Source: Caldimonas manganoxidans ATCC BAA-369 (lineage in GTDB: Bacteria; Pseudomonadota; Gammaproteobacteria; Burkholderiales; Burkholderiaceae_C). From it: 64,000 nucleotides of DNA. The notes below the pieces were generated by a model that saw only the letters and a list, made by a program, of their open reading frames with translations, was not told the DNA's origin and made no database searches. The DNA lies in NCBI RefSeq assembly GCF_000381125.1, contig NZ_KB905931.1:1-64000 (forward strand). Reading direction: 5' to 3'. This document shows, one piece after another, positions 45,468-54,418 of this stretch. A program made the position numbers and the translations under genes. Numbering within the stretch: position 1 is the first letter of the stretch; the number at the start of each line of letters is the position of its first letter.

Positions 45468-46715
45468 TCAATGCCGATGGGTCGCGGGCCACTGGAGCAA
45501 GCCGCAGCCGCTGGCGTCATCCCGCCCGGCCGGCGGCAAGTCGATCGCCTCGGCGCACAGATCCGATGCGTGGGTGCTTTGTCCCCGTGCGGCGCGCATG
45601 GCCAGCGCCGCCGTCACGAACGGCGCGGCAAAGGACGTGCCGGTGAAATAGCGGCCGCCCCCCACGGGCAGCCACAGGTCCACGCCGGGGGCGGCCATCG
45701 CAATGTGAGGGCCGCGGGTGCCGCCGCGCCAGGGCTTGGCATCGGCATCGACCGCTGCAACGGCCACCACGCCGGGGTGGCTGGCCGGAAACGGCGCTGG
45801 CCCCTCGGGCCCGCGGTTGCCGCCGGCGGCAACGAAACCCCGCACCTTGGGCAATACGCGCTGCACGACGCGGCCGAGCACGGCATCGGCCGTGGTGCCC
45901 AGGCTCATGTGCACCAGATCCACCCGTCGGCTGACCAACACATCCAGCGCTCGCGCGACGGTGTAGGTGTTGCTCACCGTGCGGCCGGCGCGGTCGGTGG
46001 CCAGCACGGCGGCAAACAGCAGATGCGCGCCGCGCGCCAATCCTGGAGCCCCGGTCTCGGGGGCGCAGGCCAGCAGACACGCCACGGCGGTGGCGTGTTC
46101 GGCTCCCGACGGGGTTTCGGCCATCGGAAATAGGGTGAGACTGGCGACATCCAGGCCGAGCGTGGGATCGGGAATGCCGTCGACGATGCCGATACGCACT
46201 GCGGCCTCGAGCCGCGGCGGCTCATCCGGCGCGGCGATGAGCCGTGTGGCATAGCGCACGGGCTGGCGGCCGCTTGCGGTCGGCGCTTCTTGGGCCGTGT
46301 ACTGGCGGTGGCGGTCGAATACCGCATCAGGATAGCGTTCGCGCAGCTGTTGCAGCACCGTCTGCGTTCGATCGGGCGCGACCTCCAGGAGGAGCAGCGC
46401 CAAATCCAGCGTCTCCAGGCGCTGGGCGAGGACCCGCTCGGCCCTGACCATGGCAGCCACGGTGTTCGGATCGGGCATGGCATCGGCATCGAAAACGCCG
46501 ACGATCTGGCCGGGCAGGCTGGATTCGTCCTGCGCCGCGGCTGAGCGCGCGCTGAGCGTGCGCCACAAGGCCCCGATGTCCAGCTGGATGCCGATGCCGC
46601 CATGGGAGCCACTGCGAGGCCCGGGCTCGGGCATGCCGGGCTGTGCCCCGGCCGCCGTGGCCAGCAAAACCACCGAGGCCGCGGCGATGCGACGCAACGA
46701 GCGCACGGCCTTCAT
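45468..46715 (-). CDS. Exported S8 (subtilisin-like) serine protease
   Basis: 415 residues with a signal peptide (ends TAAGA). Catalytic triad: Asp in RIGIVDGIPD, His in AEHATAVACLL and Ser in GTSFAAPFVTAALAM; the oxyanion Asn lies in AAGGNRGPEG. The usual HGT is HAT and the usual DTG is DGI, so activity or specificity may be altered. The start ATG overlaps the stop of the anti-sigma gene (ATGA). Translational coupling to a membrane anti-sigma factor suggests that the protease acts with, or on, that protein. Confidence 0.88.
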   Translation of the reverse strand: MKAVRSLRRIAAASVVLLATAAGAQPGMPEPGPRSGSHGGIGIQLDIGALWRTLSARSAAAQDESSLPGQIVGVFDADAMPDPNTVAAMVRAERVLAQRLETLDLALLLLEVAPDRTQTVLQQLRERYPDAVFDRHRQYTAQEAPTASGRQPVRYATRLIAAPDEPPRLEAAVRIGIVDGIPDPTLGLDVASLTLFPMAETPSGAEHATAVACLLACAPETGAPGLARGAHLLFAAVLATDRAGRTVSNTYTVARALDVLVSRRVDLVHMSLGTTADAVLGRVVQRVLPKVRGFVAAGGNRGPEGPAPFPASHPGVVAVAAVDADAKPWRGGTRGPHIAMAAPGVDLWLPVGGGRYFTGTSFAAPFVTAALAMRAARGQSTHASDLCAEAIDLPPAGRDDASGCGLLQWPATHRH

Positions 46716-47266
46716 GGCGCGGGCTGCACGTCGAGCACGATGGGGTTGGAGGCCAAGCGATCGAGCTTGCTGGGGGTCGGGTCGGTCATGCGGATGCGCC
46801 ACAGCCCCAAGGCGCCCGGGCCGCCGATGACTTCGCCGTCCACCGCTTGCAGGGCCGCGCGCATGGCCGACAACGTGGCGTCATCGCGAAAGCGCACGTG
46901 CCACTGCGTTGGCGACCCCGGTTCGGAGGAGGCCGCTTGACCCAGCGGCTCGACCACCGTGGGGGGCTCGAGCCATTGAGGAGCCCAGACCAGCATCAGG
47001 AGGGCCGCCACAGCCGCGCCCAGGCCAAAAGAGCTCGCGGGCATCCAAGCGCGCTGCCATGCCTGCCGCAGGCGTGCCCAGCGCTGGGGCTGGCCTTGCG
47101 CGCGCGCTTGCTTCAGGCGGCGCTCGATACCCCGGAAATGGGCCTCGGGGTCGAACCCAGGGGGATCGACGTCGAGCACCGAGCGCAGCGCCGCATCGAG
47201 GGTGTCGTGGCCCTCATGAGGGTCTGGGGTGCTGCGCTGCGTGGAAGGAAGGGGATGCTCGCTCAT
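46712..47266 (-). CDS. Anti-sigma factor-like membrane protein with propeptide-like tail
   Basis: 184 residues: cytosolic part (1-75) without a zinc-finger HxxxCxxC motif, one membrane helix (SFGLGAAVAALLMLVWAP, about 78-97), and a periplasmic domain WHVRFRDDATLSAMRAALQAVDGEVIGGPGALGLWRIRM that resembles subtilisin propeptide/inhibitor I9 folds. It lies 31 bases after the ECF sigma gene and overlaps the subtilase gene. Position and layout indicate it holds the sigma factor at the membrane; the tail may dock the protease. Family membership is inferred from context, not from a named domain. Confidence 0.72.
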   Translation of the reverse strand: MSEHPLPSTQRSTPDPHEGHDTLDAALRSVLDVDPPGFDPEAHFRGIERRLKQARAQGQPQRWARLRQAWQRAWMPASSFGLGAAVAALLMLVWAPQWLEPPTVVEPLGQAASSEPGSPTQWHVRFRDDATLSAMRAALQAVDGEVIGGPGALGLWRIRMTDPTPSKLDRLASNPIVLDVQPAP

Positions 47267-47297
47267 GCCTTTGAGTCGTGGGCAGCTGGCGCGGATT

Positions 47298-47864
47298 TCA
47301 TTCGCCTTGCGCACATTCACGCAGTTTGCGCCGCCCGTGGTGGATGCGGGTGGCGACCGTTCCCGGCGCCACCGCTTGGATACACGCGATTTCCGCGACC
47401 GTCAAACCTTCGACCACGGCCAAGTAGAGGGCTTCTCGTTGATCGGGATTGAGCTTTTCGAAGCACGCCAGCAATCGTTCGACGTCTTGCCGACGCATGG
47501 CGAGATCCTCGGGGTCGGCAGCGATGCCGAGGTTTTGCGCGTCCGGCCCCTCGTCCTCCAGGGACACGGTCGGGCTGCTATGCCGCCGCCGCAGCCGATC
47601 CAAGGCCTTGTGCCGCACGATCCCCAACATCCAGGTGCGCACGCGTGAGGCCCCACCGAAGCGGTGCGCTTGCTGCCACACATCGCAAAAGGCATCGGCG
47701 ACCGCCTCCTCGGCCTCGGCCACGTCATTCAGCATGCGCCAGGCAAAGCGAACGGCTGCTGCGGCATGGCGGCGGTGCAATTCTCGCAAGGCCGCATGAT
47801 CGCCGCGGGCCACGGCAGCCAGCAATTGCTCGTCGGTGAGGGCAGAACCGTCGCGTTCGGGCAT
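47298..47864 (-). CDS. ECF RNA polymerase sigma factor
   Basis: 188 residues. Region 2 (ALRELHRRHAAAAVRFAWRML...AEEAVADAFCDVWQQAHRF) and region 4 (LNPDQREALYLAVVEGLTVAEIACIQAVAPGTVATRIHHGRRKLRE) are clear. ATG 47864 is chosen; a TTG five codons upstream exists. It heads a minus-strand cluster of anti-sigma factor, subtilase, two secreted proteins and CsgG-like lipoprotein, which are its likely targets or partners. I could not identify an ECF promoter motif before it. Confidence 0.92.
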   Translation of the reverse strand: MPERDGSALTDEQLLAAVARGDHAALRELHRRHAAAAVRFAWRMLNDVAEAEEAVADAFCDVWQQAHRFGGASRVRTWMLGIVRHKALDRLRRRHSSPTVSLEDEGPDAQNLGIAADPEDLAMRRQDVERLLACFEKLNPDQREALYLAVVEGLTVAEIACIQAVAPGTVATRIHHGRRKLRECAQGE

Positions 47865-48233
47865 GTCCGATGCGTACAACGCTGTCGATCAGCGCTGGGC
47901 CTCGTCCAGGAGGCGGCGGATCACGCCTCCTCGGCCAGCGGCACGAGGCATCTCCAACGGGTGATGTCGACGATCGGTCGCGGCGATCGTGGTCACGCCG
48001 AATCGGCTCGATCGGGGGAACCCAAGGGGCCAGGAGCGCGTAGGCGCCGCCCCATCGGCGATGCGTTCATCCATCGTTGCCATGCGCGAGGCTGAGGCCG
48101 GCTTGGTCGAGCCAGCTGGGTGCAATCCGGGCGGATTCTACAGTCCACGGCCGCGCTTGGGGCCGGCCGACTGGCCCCATGGCCTCGCTGGCCCCGACGG
48201 GCCGATGGGCCGGCGCACTCACAGCCCGCGCCA
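47865..48233. other. Gene-free stretch between the sigma-factor gene and the AttH-like gene
   Basis: 369 bases. Short frames on both strands have no ribosome site or recognisable product. It must contain the sigma-operon promoter on the minus strand, but no clear -35/-10 is visible. Confidence 0.4.
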
Positions 48234-49310
48234 CTACAGTTTCACTGGCCGGACATATCCGGTCATTTCCAGGTAGCCTTGACCGAGACGGCGGCCGTGC
48301 ATGTCGCGCAGTTCGCTGAGGCCCTCCCAATAGATGGTGCCGGTGGTGGCGCGGCTGTCGAGCTCTTGGGCGTCGAGCCGGCTGAGGATCAGGAAGCGGC
48401 CCACCGGCGTCTGCAGCGTCCATTCCACCGGGTAGCGGGCCTGGGTGGCGGGGCTCACCCAGAGGCGCCCGGGCTGGAAGCCCACTTCATCCGGCCCGAA
48501 GCTGCGCACCGCCTGGCCGGGCGCGCGCCAACTGCCCCCTGCCCACAGCGGGCGGCCGTCGCGTCGGCGCAGCTGGAAGGCCGTGAGCGCGGCCCCATCG
48601 TCCAGGTTCATGCCCACCCAGTCCCAGCCGACCGCGTCCGGGGGCATCAAGGCCTCGCTCCATTCATGATCCAGCCAGGCGCGGCCGCGCACCACATGCT
48701 CGCGCTGTAGCAGCCGCAGCCGGCCCTGCACGGCCATCTGCGGATGGCTGTAGTAATGACTGGCTTGCGCCGGATCGGGGCCCTTGCGCGAGTAGCCGGC
48801 CTGGCCTTGGAGCAACACGGGCTGGGTTTGGGCGATGTCCAGCCTCAGGGCAAAGTCGCGCGAGGCCAACCGTGCACGGTACACACTGGCGTGGATCGGC
48901 CCGTCACGCTGCAAGGTCCAGTCGCGCAGGCGCAGGTCGGTGTCGGCCGTGGCGGCTTGTGCCACGCCGAAGCCTTCCCGGGCGATGCGCTGGTCGTGTC
49001 GCAGCCGCCCGTGGGCCAGATCGGTGAGCGCCACATGGGCGAAGATGAGCTGGCGCGGGGTGAAGGCGCTGGGGTTGTCGTCTGCGCGGTCATTGCGGCT
49101 GCGGAAAAAGGTGATCTGGAATCCCCAGGGCAGGGCCTGAGTTTCGTCCTCCAGGGCGCCGGTGATGTACCACCATTCCGTGCGGTACTGGGGATGGGCG
49201 CCATGGTCGCGCGGGAAGTGCAGCCGGGTGTGTGGGTGGACCGTTGCGTGGGCTGCGGCCAAGATGGGGGGCAGCCCGAGCCCGGCGGCCAGCAGGGTGC
49301 GGCGTCGCAT
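48234..49310 (-). CDS. AttH-like lipocalin-domain (carotenoid 1,2-hydratase-like) secreted protein
   Basis: 358 residues. A signal peptide (RRTLLAAGLGLPPILAAAHA) is followed by LHFPRDHGAHPQYRTEWWYITGALED, the hallmark of the AttH/CrtC lipocalin-like family; AWLDHEWSEALMPPDAVGWDWVGMNLDDG and the C-terminal TGTIYWEGLSEL are also typical. These proteins usually accompany an FtsX-type ABC transporter and probably handle a lipid-like ligand in the periplasm. The start overlaps the end of the permease gene (TGATG). Confidence 0.87.
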   Translation of the reverse strand: MRRRTLLAAGLGLPPILAAAHATVHPHTRLHFPRDHGAHPQYRTEWWYITGALEDETQALPWGFQITFFRSRNDRADDNPSAFTPRQLIFAHVALTDLAHGRLRHDQRIAREGFGVAQAATADTDLRLRDWTLQRDGPIHASVYRARLASRDFALRLDIAQTQPVLLQGQAGYSRKGPDPAQASHYYSHPQMAVQGRLRLLQREHVVRGRAWLDHEWSEALMPPDAVGWDWVGMNLDDGAALTAFQLRRRDGRPLWAGGSWRAPGQAVRSFGPDEVGFQPGRLWVSPATQARYPVEWTLQTPVGRFLILSRLDAQELDSRATTGTIYWEGLSELRDMHGRRLGQGYLEMTGYVRPVKL

Positions 49311-51856
49311 CACCAGTCCTCCTTGACTGCCAACACCGCATCGTGCCGGGTGGCCGCTTGGCCGCTGAGGGCGGCCGTCAGCGCGCCGGCGGCCGTCATC
49401 GCGGCGGCCAGCATGAGCAGTCGTTCCCACGGGGGTTGCAGCTCCATGGTCCAGTGGAAGCTTTGTGGGTTGACCACATAGACCAAGATCACACTGACGG
49501 CCAGCCCCAGCGCCAGACCCAGCAAGGCCCCGGCGCCGCTCCAGACCAGGCCTTCACCGGCGACGATGCCCAACACCTGCCTGCGGGTGAACCCCAGATG
49601 TCGTAACACACCGAATTCCTTGCGCCGCGCCAGCACCTGGGCCGAGAAGCTGGCGGCCACCCCGGACAGGCCAATGACGATGGCCACGGTCTGCAGCCAC
49701 GAGGTCACGGCAAAGCTGCGATCGAAGATGCGCAGCGAGGCTGCCCGAATCTCATGCGGTTGCGCGAATTCGATCAGCGACGGGTCGGGCGCCAGCCTGC
49801 GGATGGCGGCCTGCACCTCAGCGACCGAGGCGCCGTCCTCCAGCCACAGGGCCAGGTCGTTGACGCGAGCATCGCCGCTGATGCGCTGGAACTCGGCGCC
49901 GTCGATCACCACGCTGCCATGCTGCCGGGCGTAATCGCGCCAGACGCCGCGCACCCAGGTGGGCAGGGGCGCTTGGCCATCGATCAGCGGCAAGGCCAGC
50001 ACCTGGCCGGGCCGCATGTCGTACAGCGCCACGATCGCTTCGCTGACGTAGCTGGAGACCATGCCTGGACGCGGCGGCAGCAAGGCGCCAGTCAGTGGCA
50101 GGGCGGGCACCGGCTCGGACAGAGGGCGGGCGATCAAGGCCACGGGCGGGCGCGCGGGATCGAGCTGCAGCCTCAGCACCCGCAAGGTGTCGAGCTGGCG
50201 GATGCCCGGCAGGCGGCGTACCGCGGCCACGAAGTCCGGTTCCAGAAAGGCCGTGTCGGCCGCGGCAGCGCTGACGGCGGTGCGGACATAGAGATCGGCC
50301 GGCAGGACCGCATCGAGCCAGTCCGACACCGAGGCGCGAAAACTGGCCACCATGGTGGTCAAGGCCACGGCCAGGCTGAGGCTGGCCACCACGCCGGCCA
50401 CGGCGACGGTGGCTGCGTGGCCTTGGTGATGCGCCCGTCGCAAGACCAACAGCAGCCCGGGGTGACGCCAGCGACCTGTCGGCACGGCAAGGGCCAGTGC
50501 GCGGATCACCGTCGGAATGCAGACGATCCCACCCATCAGCACGGCCGCCACGGCCAGGTAGGCCATCAGCGGCAAGCCGTCCACCGGGGGCAGCAGCGCA
50601 AGCAGCGCCCCCAGGGCCAGCAGCCCCAGTCCCACCAGGGGGTGGGCATGCATGCGAGTGCTGGGCCCCAGACCTTTGAGGGCCTCGGCCGGCGCCAGGC
50701 GCTGCGCCAGGCGCGCCGGCCGCCAGCCGCCGATCAAGGCCGCGGCCATGCCCAGGCTGGCATAGACCAGGGCGGCAGGCGTGGACCAGCGCAGCCGAGG
50801 GGCCACGCCAGGGAAAAATCCGCCGCCCAAGTCACCTGCCAGCCAGGTCAACGCACCTTGCGCCAGCGCGGTCCCCAGGGCCAGTCCGAGCACGCTGCCC
50901 AGGCCGCCCAGCACGGCGGCTTCGGTCAGCACCAGGCGCAGCCGCTGGCCTGCATCCAGCCCCAGCACACCCAGCAGCGCCAATTGCGGCACGCGCTGGG
51001 CCACCGACAGCGACATCACCGAAAACACCAGGAAGGCCCCGGTGAACAGAGCCACCAGGGCCAGCACGGTGAGATTGACCCGATAGGCCCGTGAGACATT
51101 GGACAGGCGCTGCGAGGCCTGCTCGGGGGTGTGCACCAAGATGTCCGGCGGCAGGTCGAGCTTGCTTCGCACCAGGTCCCAGGTGACGCCGGGCTGCAAG
51201 CGCAGGTCGATGCGGTTGAGCCGGCCGAGCAGCCCGAAATGCCATTGGACGGCCGCGATGTCGGCCACGGCCAGCGGTGGCCCCGGCGCCGCGATCTCGC
51301 CTACCACCGTGTAGCGACGCCAGTTCAACCCGCTTTGGATCTCGACGCTGTCGCCGATGCTCACGCCCAAGGCTTCACGCGCGCGGGCATTGAGCGATAG
51401 GCTGTCGGGGGCCAGCAGCGCCAAGCGGTCCACACCGTCGGCCAGCTGCACGGCCAGCGCGGGGGCGAGCTCGGGCGCGACCAGCGGGTCCAGACCGATC
51501 AGCCGCAACTCCATGCGACGGCCGTGGCGGTCGCGGGCATGCGCGGACAGCTCGATCGCCGCGCTGGCGCGGGCCACGCCGGGAAGGTGCACGAGCGTTT
51601 CGTACACGGACTCCTCGAACCCGCCACGCACGGCGCGCAATTCCACATCAGGCTCGCCCTGGATCGAGCGCACGGCCGCGCTGAACTCGCTCAGGGCGGA
51701 CTCATGGATCAGGTGCACCGCAAAAGCCAAGGCCACGCCCAGCATGACCGCCACGGCGGCCATGCCATGGCGCCACGGATGGTGACGCCACTGCGGCCAG
51801 GACCAGCGGGCCCACCAACGCAAGCAGCTCATGGGGGTGGGATCGGCAAGGGGCAT
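49310..51856 (-). CDS. FtsX/MacB-type ABC transporter permease (double FtsX domain)
   Basis: 848 residues. Membrane helix near residue 35 (MAAVAVMLGVALAFAVHL), a periplasmic domain, an FtsX core of helices (about 260-460), a second periplasmic region, and a second FtsX core at the C-terminus (FAVTSWLQTVAIVIGLSGVAASFSAQVL). It extracts or moves lipoproteins/lipids with an ATPase partner. That partner is not adjacent: the LolD-like ATPase lies 1.9 kb upstream beyond two unrelated genes. ATG 51856 or ATG 51832 could be the start; neither has a clear ribosome site. Confidence 0.88.
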   Translation of the reverse strand: MPLADPTPMSCLRWWARWSWPQWRHHPWRHGMAAVAVMLGVALAFAVHLIHESALSEFSAAVRSIQGEPDVELRAVRGGFEESVYETLVHLPGVARASAAIELSAHARDRHGRRMELRLIGLDPLVAPELAPALAVQLADGVDRLALLAPDSLSLNARAREALGVSIGDSVEIQSGLNWRRYTVVGEIAAPGPPLAVADIAAVQWHFGLLGRLNRIDLRLQPGVTWDLVRSKLDLPPDILVHTPEQASQRLSNVSRAYRVNLTVLALVALFTGAFLVFSVMSLSVAQRVPQLALLGVLGLDAGQRLRLVLTEAAVLGGLGSVLGLALGTALAQGALTWLAGDLGGGFFPGVAPRLRWSTPAALVYASLGMAAALIGGWRPARLAQRLAPAEALKGLGPSTRMHAHPLVGLGLLALGALLALLPPVDGLPLMAYLAVAAVLMGGIVCIPTVIRALALAVPTGRWRHPGLLLVLRRAHHQGHAATVAVAGVVASLSLAVALTTMVASFRASVSDWLDAVLPADLYVRTAVSAAAADTAFLEPDFVAAVRRLPGIRQLDTLRVLRLQLDPARPPVALIARPLSEPVPALPLTGALLPPRPGMVSSYVSEAIVALYDMRPGQVLALPLIDGQAPLPTWVRGVWRDYARQHGSVVIDGAEFQRISGDARVNDLALWLEDGASVAEVQAAIRRLAPDPSLIEFAQPHEIRAASLRIFDRSFAVTSWLQTVAIVIGLSGVAASFSAQVLARRKEFGVLRHLGFTRRQVLGIVAGEGLVWSGAGALLGLALGLAVSVILVYVVNPQSFHWTMELQPPWERLLMLAAAMTAAGALTAALSGQAATRHDAVLAVKEDW

Positions 51857-52044
51857 GTCGCGTTCGGGGTGCCATCGACGGAGGCGCGGGCCGGCGCACG
51901 CGCATCATGCACCGGCTCGACTGGGCATGGCCCCGACGGGGGGCCCAAGTCCCCCCTCATTTCAGGGGGGTGATCCTAGGGGGCTTCCCGAATGTCCGTA
52001 AAGCATGCGAGGATAAAAATCTTTCGTTTCAGGGGGGGCTGGCC

Positions 52045-52887
52045 ATGACCTCTCCTCGCCATGAGGCGTCGGGCAGCGAAGCTGCGGATTGGCAATGGGA
52101 TCGGTGGCATCGAGTTTTGCTGTCGTGGGGTCTGTGGCCTTCGGTGGCCGTGCTGGTGTCGCTGGCCTGGTTGTTGGCCGCCCTGATCACCGTGGCGGTG
52201 ATCGGCTTGCTGGGGCAGGGCTCGTGGCGCTTGGGTTTGGTCATCGCCACGGCCTGCGTGTGGGTGTCGGCCCCGCCCATGGTGTATGTGATATTGCGCC
52301 AGGTGTTCCGTTTGGAGCAATTGCGTCAACGTCTGCAGGCCCTGGCCGTCACCGATGATCTGACCGGCTGCTACAACCGTCGGTACTTCTGGGACCGTAT
52401 CGAGCAGGAGTGGGCGCGTGCGCATCGGCACGGACTGCCGCTGGCGGTGTTGCTGATCGATGTGGACGATTTCAAGCGCATCAACGATGCCCACGGCCAT
52501 CATGCGGGCGACTTGATGCTGCAGGCGCTGGTGCGGGCATGCGGCGCGTCCTTGCGCAGCACCGATGTGCTGGCGCGTTACGGTGGCGAGGAGCTTGCGG
52601 TCTTGCTCCCGCAAACGAATTTGTCGGGGGCTTTGGCCATGGCCGAGCGCATCCGCGCTGCATTGCAGCAGGTGCGTATCGATTGGCAGGGCCAATCGGT
52701 GGGGGCCACGGTCAGCGTCGGCGTGGCCGCCTTGCATGACTCGCATGCGAATGTCCAAGCCATGGTCCACGATGCCGATGTGGCGCTTTACGAGGCCAAG
52801 CGTGCCGGGCGCAACCGTGTGCACGGCGCCCCGATGCCCGGGGCCTGCGCTGCGCTGACTCAGTCGGCGGCGATCGGCACGCTGTAA
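52045..52887 (+). CDS. Membrane diguanylate cyclase
   Basis: 280 residues: two N-terminal membrane helices (about 27-52 and 58-82), then a GGDEF domain with DDLTGCYNRRYF, ID-VDDFKRINDAHGHHAGD, the active site YGGEEL and the inhibitory RxxD site (RSTD) five residues before it. It should make cyclic di-GMP and be product-inhibited. ATG 52045 follows AGGGGGGG. Its 3' end overlaps the convergent diiron-protein gene by 28 bases, and the pair sits inside what would otherwise be an ABC-transporter operon. Confidence 0.92.
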   Translation: MTSPRHEASGSEAADWQWDRWHRVLLSWGLWPSVAVLVSLAWLLAALITVAVIGLLGQGSWRLGLVIATACVWVSAPPMVYVILRQVFRLEQLRQRLQALAVTDDLTGCYNRRYFWDRIEQEWARAHRHGLPLAVLLIDVDDFKRINDAHGHHAGDLMLQALVRACGASLRSTDVLARYGGEELAVLLPQTNLSGALAMAERIRAALQQVRIDWQGQSVGATVSVGVAALHDSHANVQAMVHDADVALYEAKRAGRNRVHGAPMPGACAALTQSAAIGTL

Positions 52888-53636
52888 TGCGCATCGCCCA
52901 GCAGGTCGATGCCGCAAGACAGGTCCTGCACCCATTCGATGAATTCACGCACCGCCGCCCCGGCCATGGGCGCGCCATGTTGCGGCACGATCATCTCGAT
53001 GTCCAGCGTGCGCGCCATGCGGGCCCACAAGCGCAACACCTTGTTCGACACCATGTAGCGGCGGTGGAAACTTTCCATGGCCGGGATGTGGCCGCTCAGC
53101 GAGGTGACCGGGCGGCGCGGGTCGACTTGGCGCCCCATCGAGGCGCCCAAGTCGCCAGAGAACAGAATGCGGCTGACCGGGTCGTAAAACTGGAAGTTGC
53201 CCTCGGCGTGCAGGAAGTGCGCCGGCAGGGCCCACAGTTCGCTGCGTCCGACCCGGATGCGCAGCCCCGCATCCGGAATGCCGATCACCCGGCCGGCTGT
53301 TTTGCCGGGCTTGCAAAAGTGCGGCACGAAGCGCTCCCACACGCGCGAGATGTACACCGGCGCGGTGGTGGCCGTCATCCAGCGGTCCAAGGAGGCGATG
53401 ATGTCCGGATCGGCATGCGAGGCCAGAATGGCCGACAGCTGGTGGGGGGGAAAGTGCCGCGTCATGCCCAAGTAAAGCTCGCTGTAGGCCAGGTTACCGC
53501 CCGGGTCGATGATCGCGCCGGTGTCGTCATCGACGATCAAGAACTGGTTGGCCTGCACCGCCTCGCCGTGTTCGACGGAGGTGTCGCAGAACATCAGGCA
53601 CTGATGGCCCTTGTGGTGGTATAGCTCGAAGGACAT
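52860..53636 (-). CDS. MBL-fold diiron protein, ODP/flavodiiron-like
   Basis: 258 residues. It has the metallo-beta-lactamase core of flavodiiron proteins without a flavodoxin domain: HADPD in place of HxExDH, then ALPAHFLHAEGNFQFYD, ILFSGDLGAS and VPQHGAPM. This fits the ODP group of oxygen-binding diiron proteins, which sense rather than reduce oxygen in some signalling systems. One expected histidine (after DPD) is isoleucine. Convergent with the diguanylate cyclase; a sensor-output pairing is possible but unproven. Confidence 0.82.
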   Translation of the reverse strand: MSFELYHHKGHQCLMFCDTSVEHGEAVQANQFLIVDDDTGAIIDPGGNLAYSELYLGMTRHFPPHQLSAILASHADPDIIASLDRWMTATTAPVYISRVWERFVPHFCKPGKTAGRVIGIPDAGLRIRVGRSELWALPAHFLHAEGNFQFYDPVSRILFSGDLGASMGRQVDPRRPVTSLSGHIPAMESFHRRYMVSNKVLRLWARMARTLDIEMIVPQHGAPMAGAAVREFIEWVQDLSCGIDLLGDAHYSVPIAAD

Positions 53637-53749
53637 GGTTCGGCTCGCAGCGGCACGGGAGGCGATGAGCGCGAACTCTAGGGGGCTTGCCTGTCAGCGG
53701 GCTTGATGTGAATCAACCCGTGCGGGGGCGGCCCGCCTGGCGGGCAGGC

Positions 53750-54418
53750 TCAGCGCACACTGCGCAGCCCCTGGGGGGTGAGCTGGTAGACCGCGTCGGC
53801 GTGGGCTGCGGCCGCCTGGGAATGGGTCACCATCACACAGGCCGCGCCATGCCGGCGCACCTGAGCGGCCAGGGCCTGCAACACGCGCTCGGCGGTGTCG
53901 GGGTCGAGATTGCCCGAGGGCTCGTCGGCCAGCAACAGCGCCGGCCGATGCACCAGCGCGCGAGCGATGGCCACGCGCTGCAACTGGCCGCCGGACAGCT
54001 GCTCGGGCAAACGCTGCGCCACGGCCAGCAAACCGACCTCGGCCAAGACCTCCTGCACGCGCGCCGGATCGTCACGGCCAAGCAGCAGCAGGGGCAAGGC
54101 CACGTTGTCGGCCACGCTCAAGTGCGGCAGCACGTGGAACGCCTGGAAGACGAAGCCCAGATGCGCTCGCCGCAGCCTGGCGCGGGCCGCCTCGTCCAGC
54201 CCGGCCAAGTCCTGCCCGAGCAGCTCGACGCGACCGGCCGTGGGCTCATCGAGCCCGGCCAGGCAGTTCAGCAGCGTGGACTTGCCCACGCCGGACTCTC
54301 CCAGCAAGGCGATGAAGCGGCCGCGCGGCAGTTCCAGATCCACGCCTTCGAAGACACCCGTCTGGCCGAAGCGCTTGGCCAGCCCTTGCACCCGCAGCAC
54401 GGGCCCGGGGGGGCTCAT
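53750..54418 (-). CDS. LolD/MacB-type ABC transporter ATPase
   Basis: 222 residues. Walker [11 protein letters not shown] loop [12 protein letters not shown], signature [15 protein letters not shown], Walker [14 protein letters not shown], switch MVTHS. By family it should drive an FtsX-type permease; the nearest is at 49310-51856 on the same strand. The start overlaps the miaA stop (ATGA), so it is translated with miaA and the Bcr/CflA gene. Confidence 0.92.
   Translation of the reverse strand: MSPPGPVLRVQGLAKRFGQTGVFEGVDLELPRGRFIALLGESGVGKSTLLNCLAGLDEPTAGRVELLGQDLAGLDEAARARLRRAHLGFVFQAFHVLPHLSVADNVALPLLLLGRDDPARVQEVLAEVGLLAVAQRLPEQLSGGQLQRVAIARALVHRPALLLADEPSGNLDPDTAERVLQALAAQVRRHGAACVMVTHSQAAAAHADAVYQLTPQGLRSVR

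Noticed and set aside
47889-48125. Minus-strand 78-codon frame before the sigma-factor gene
   Set aside because: No ribosome site, no homology, and composition like the surrounding non-coding DNA.
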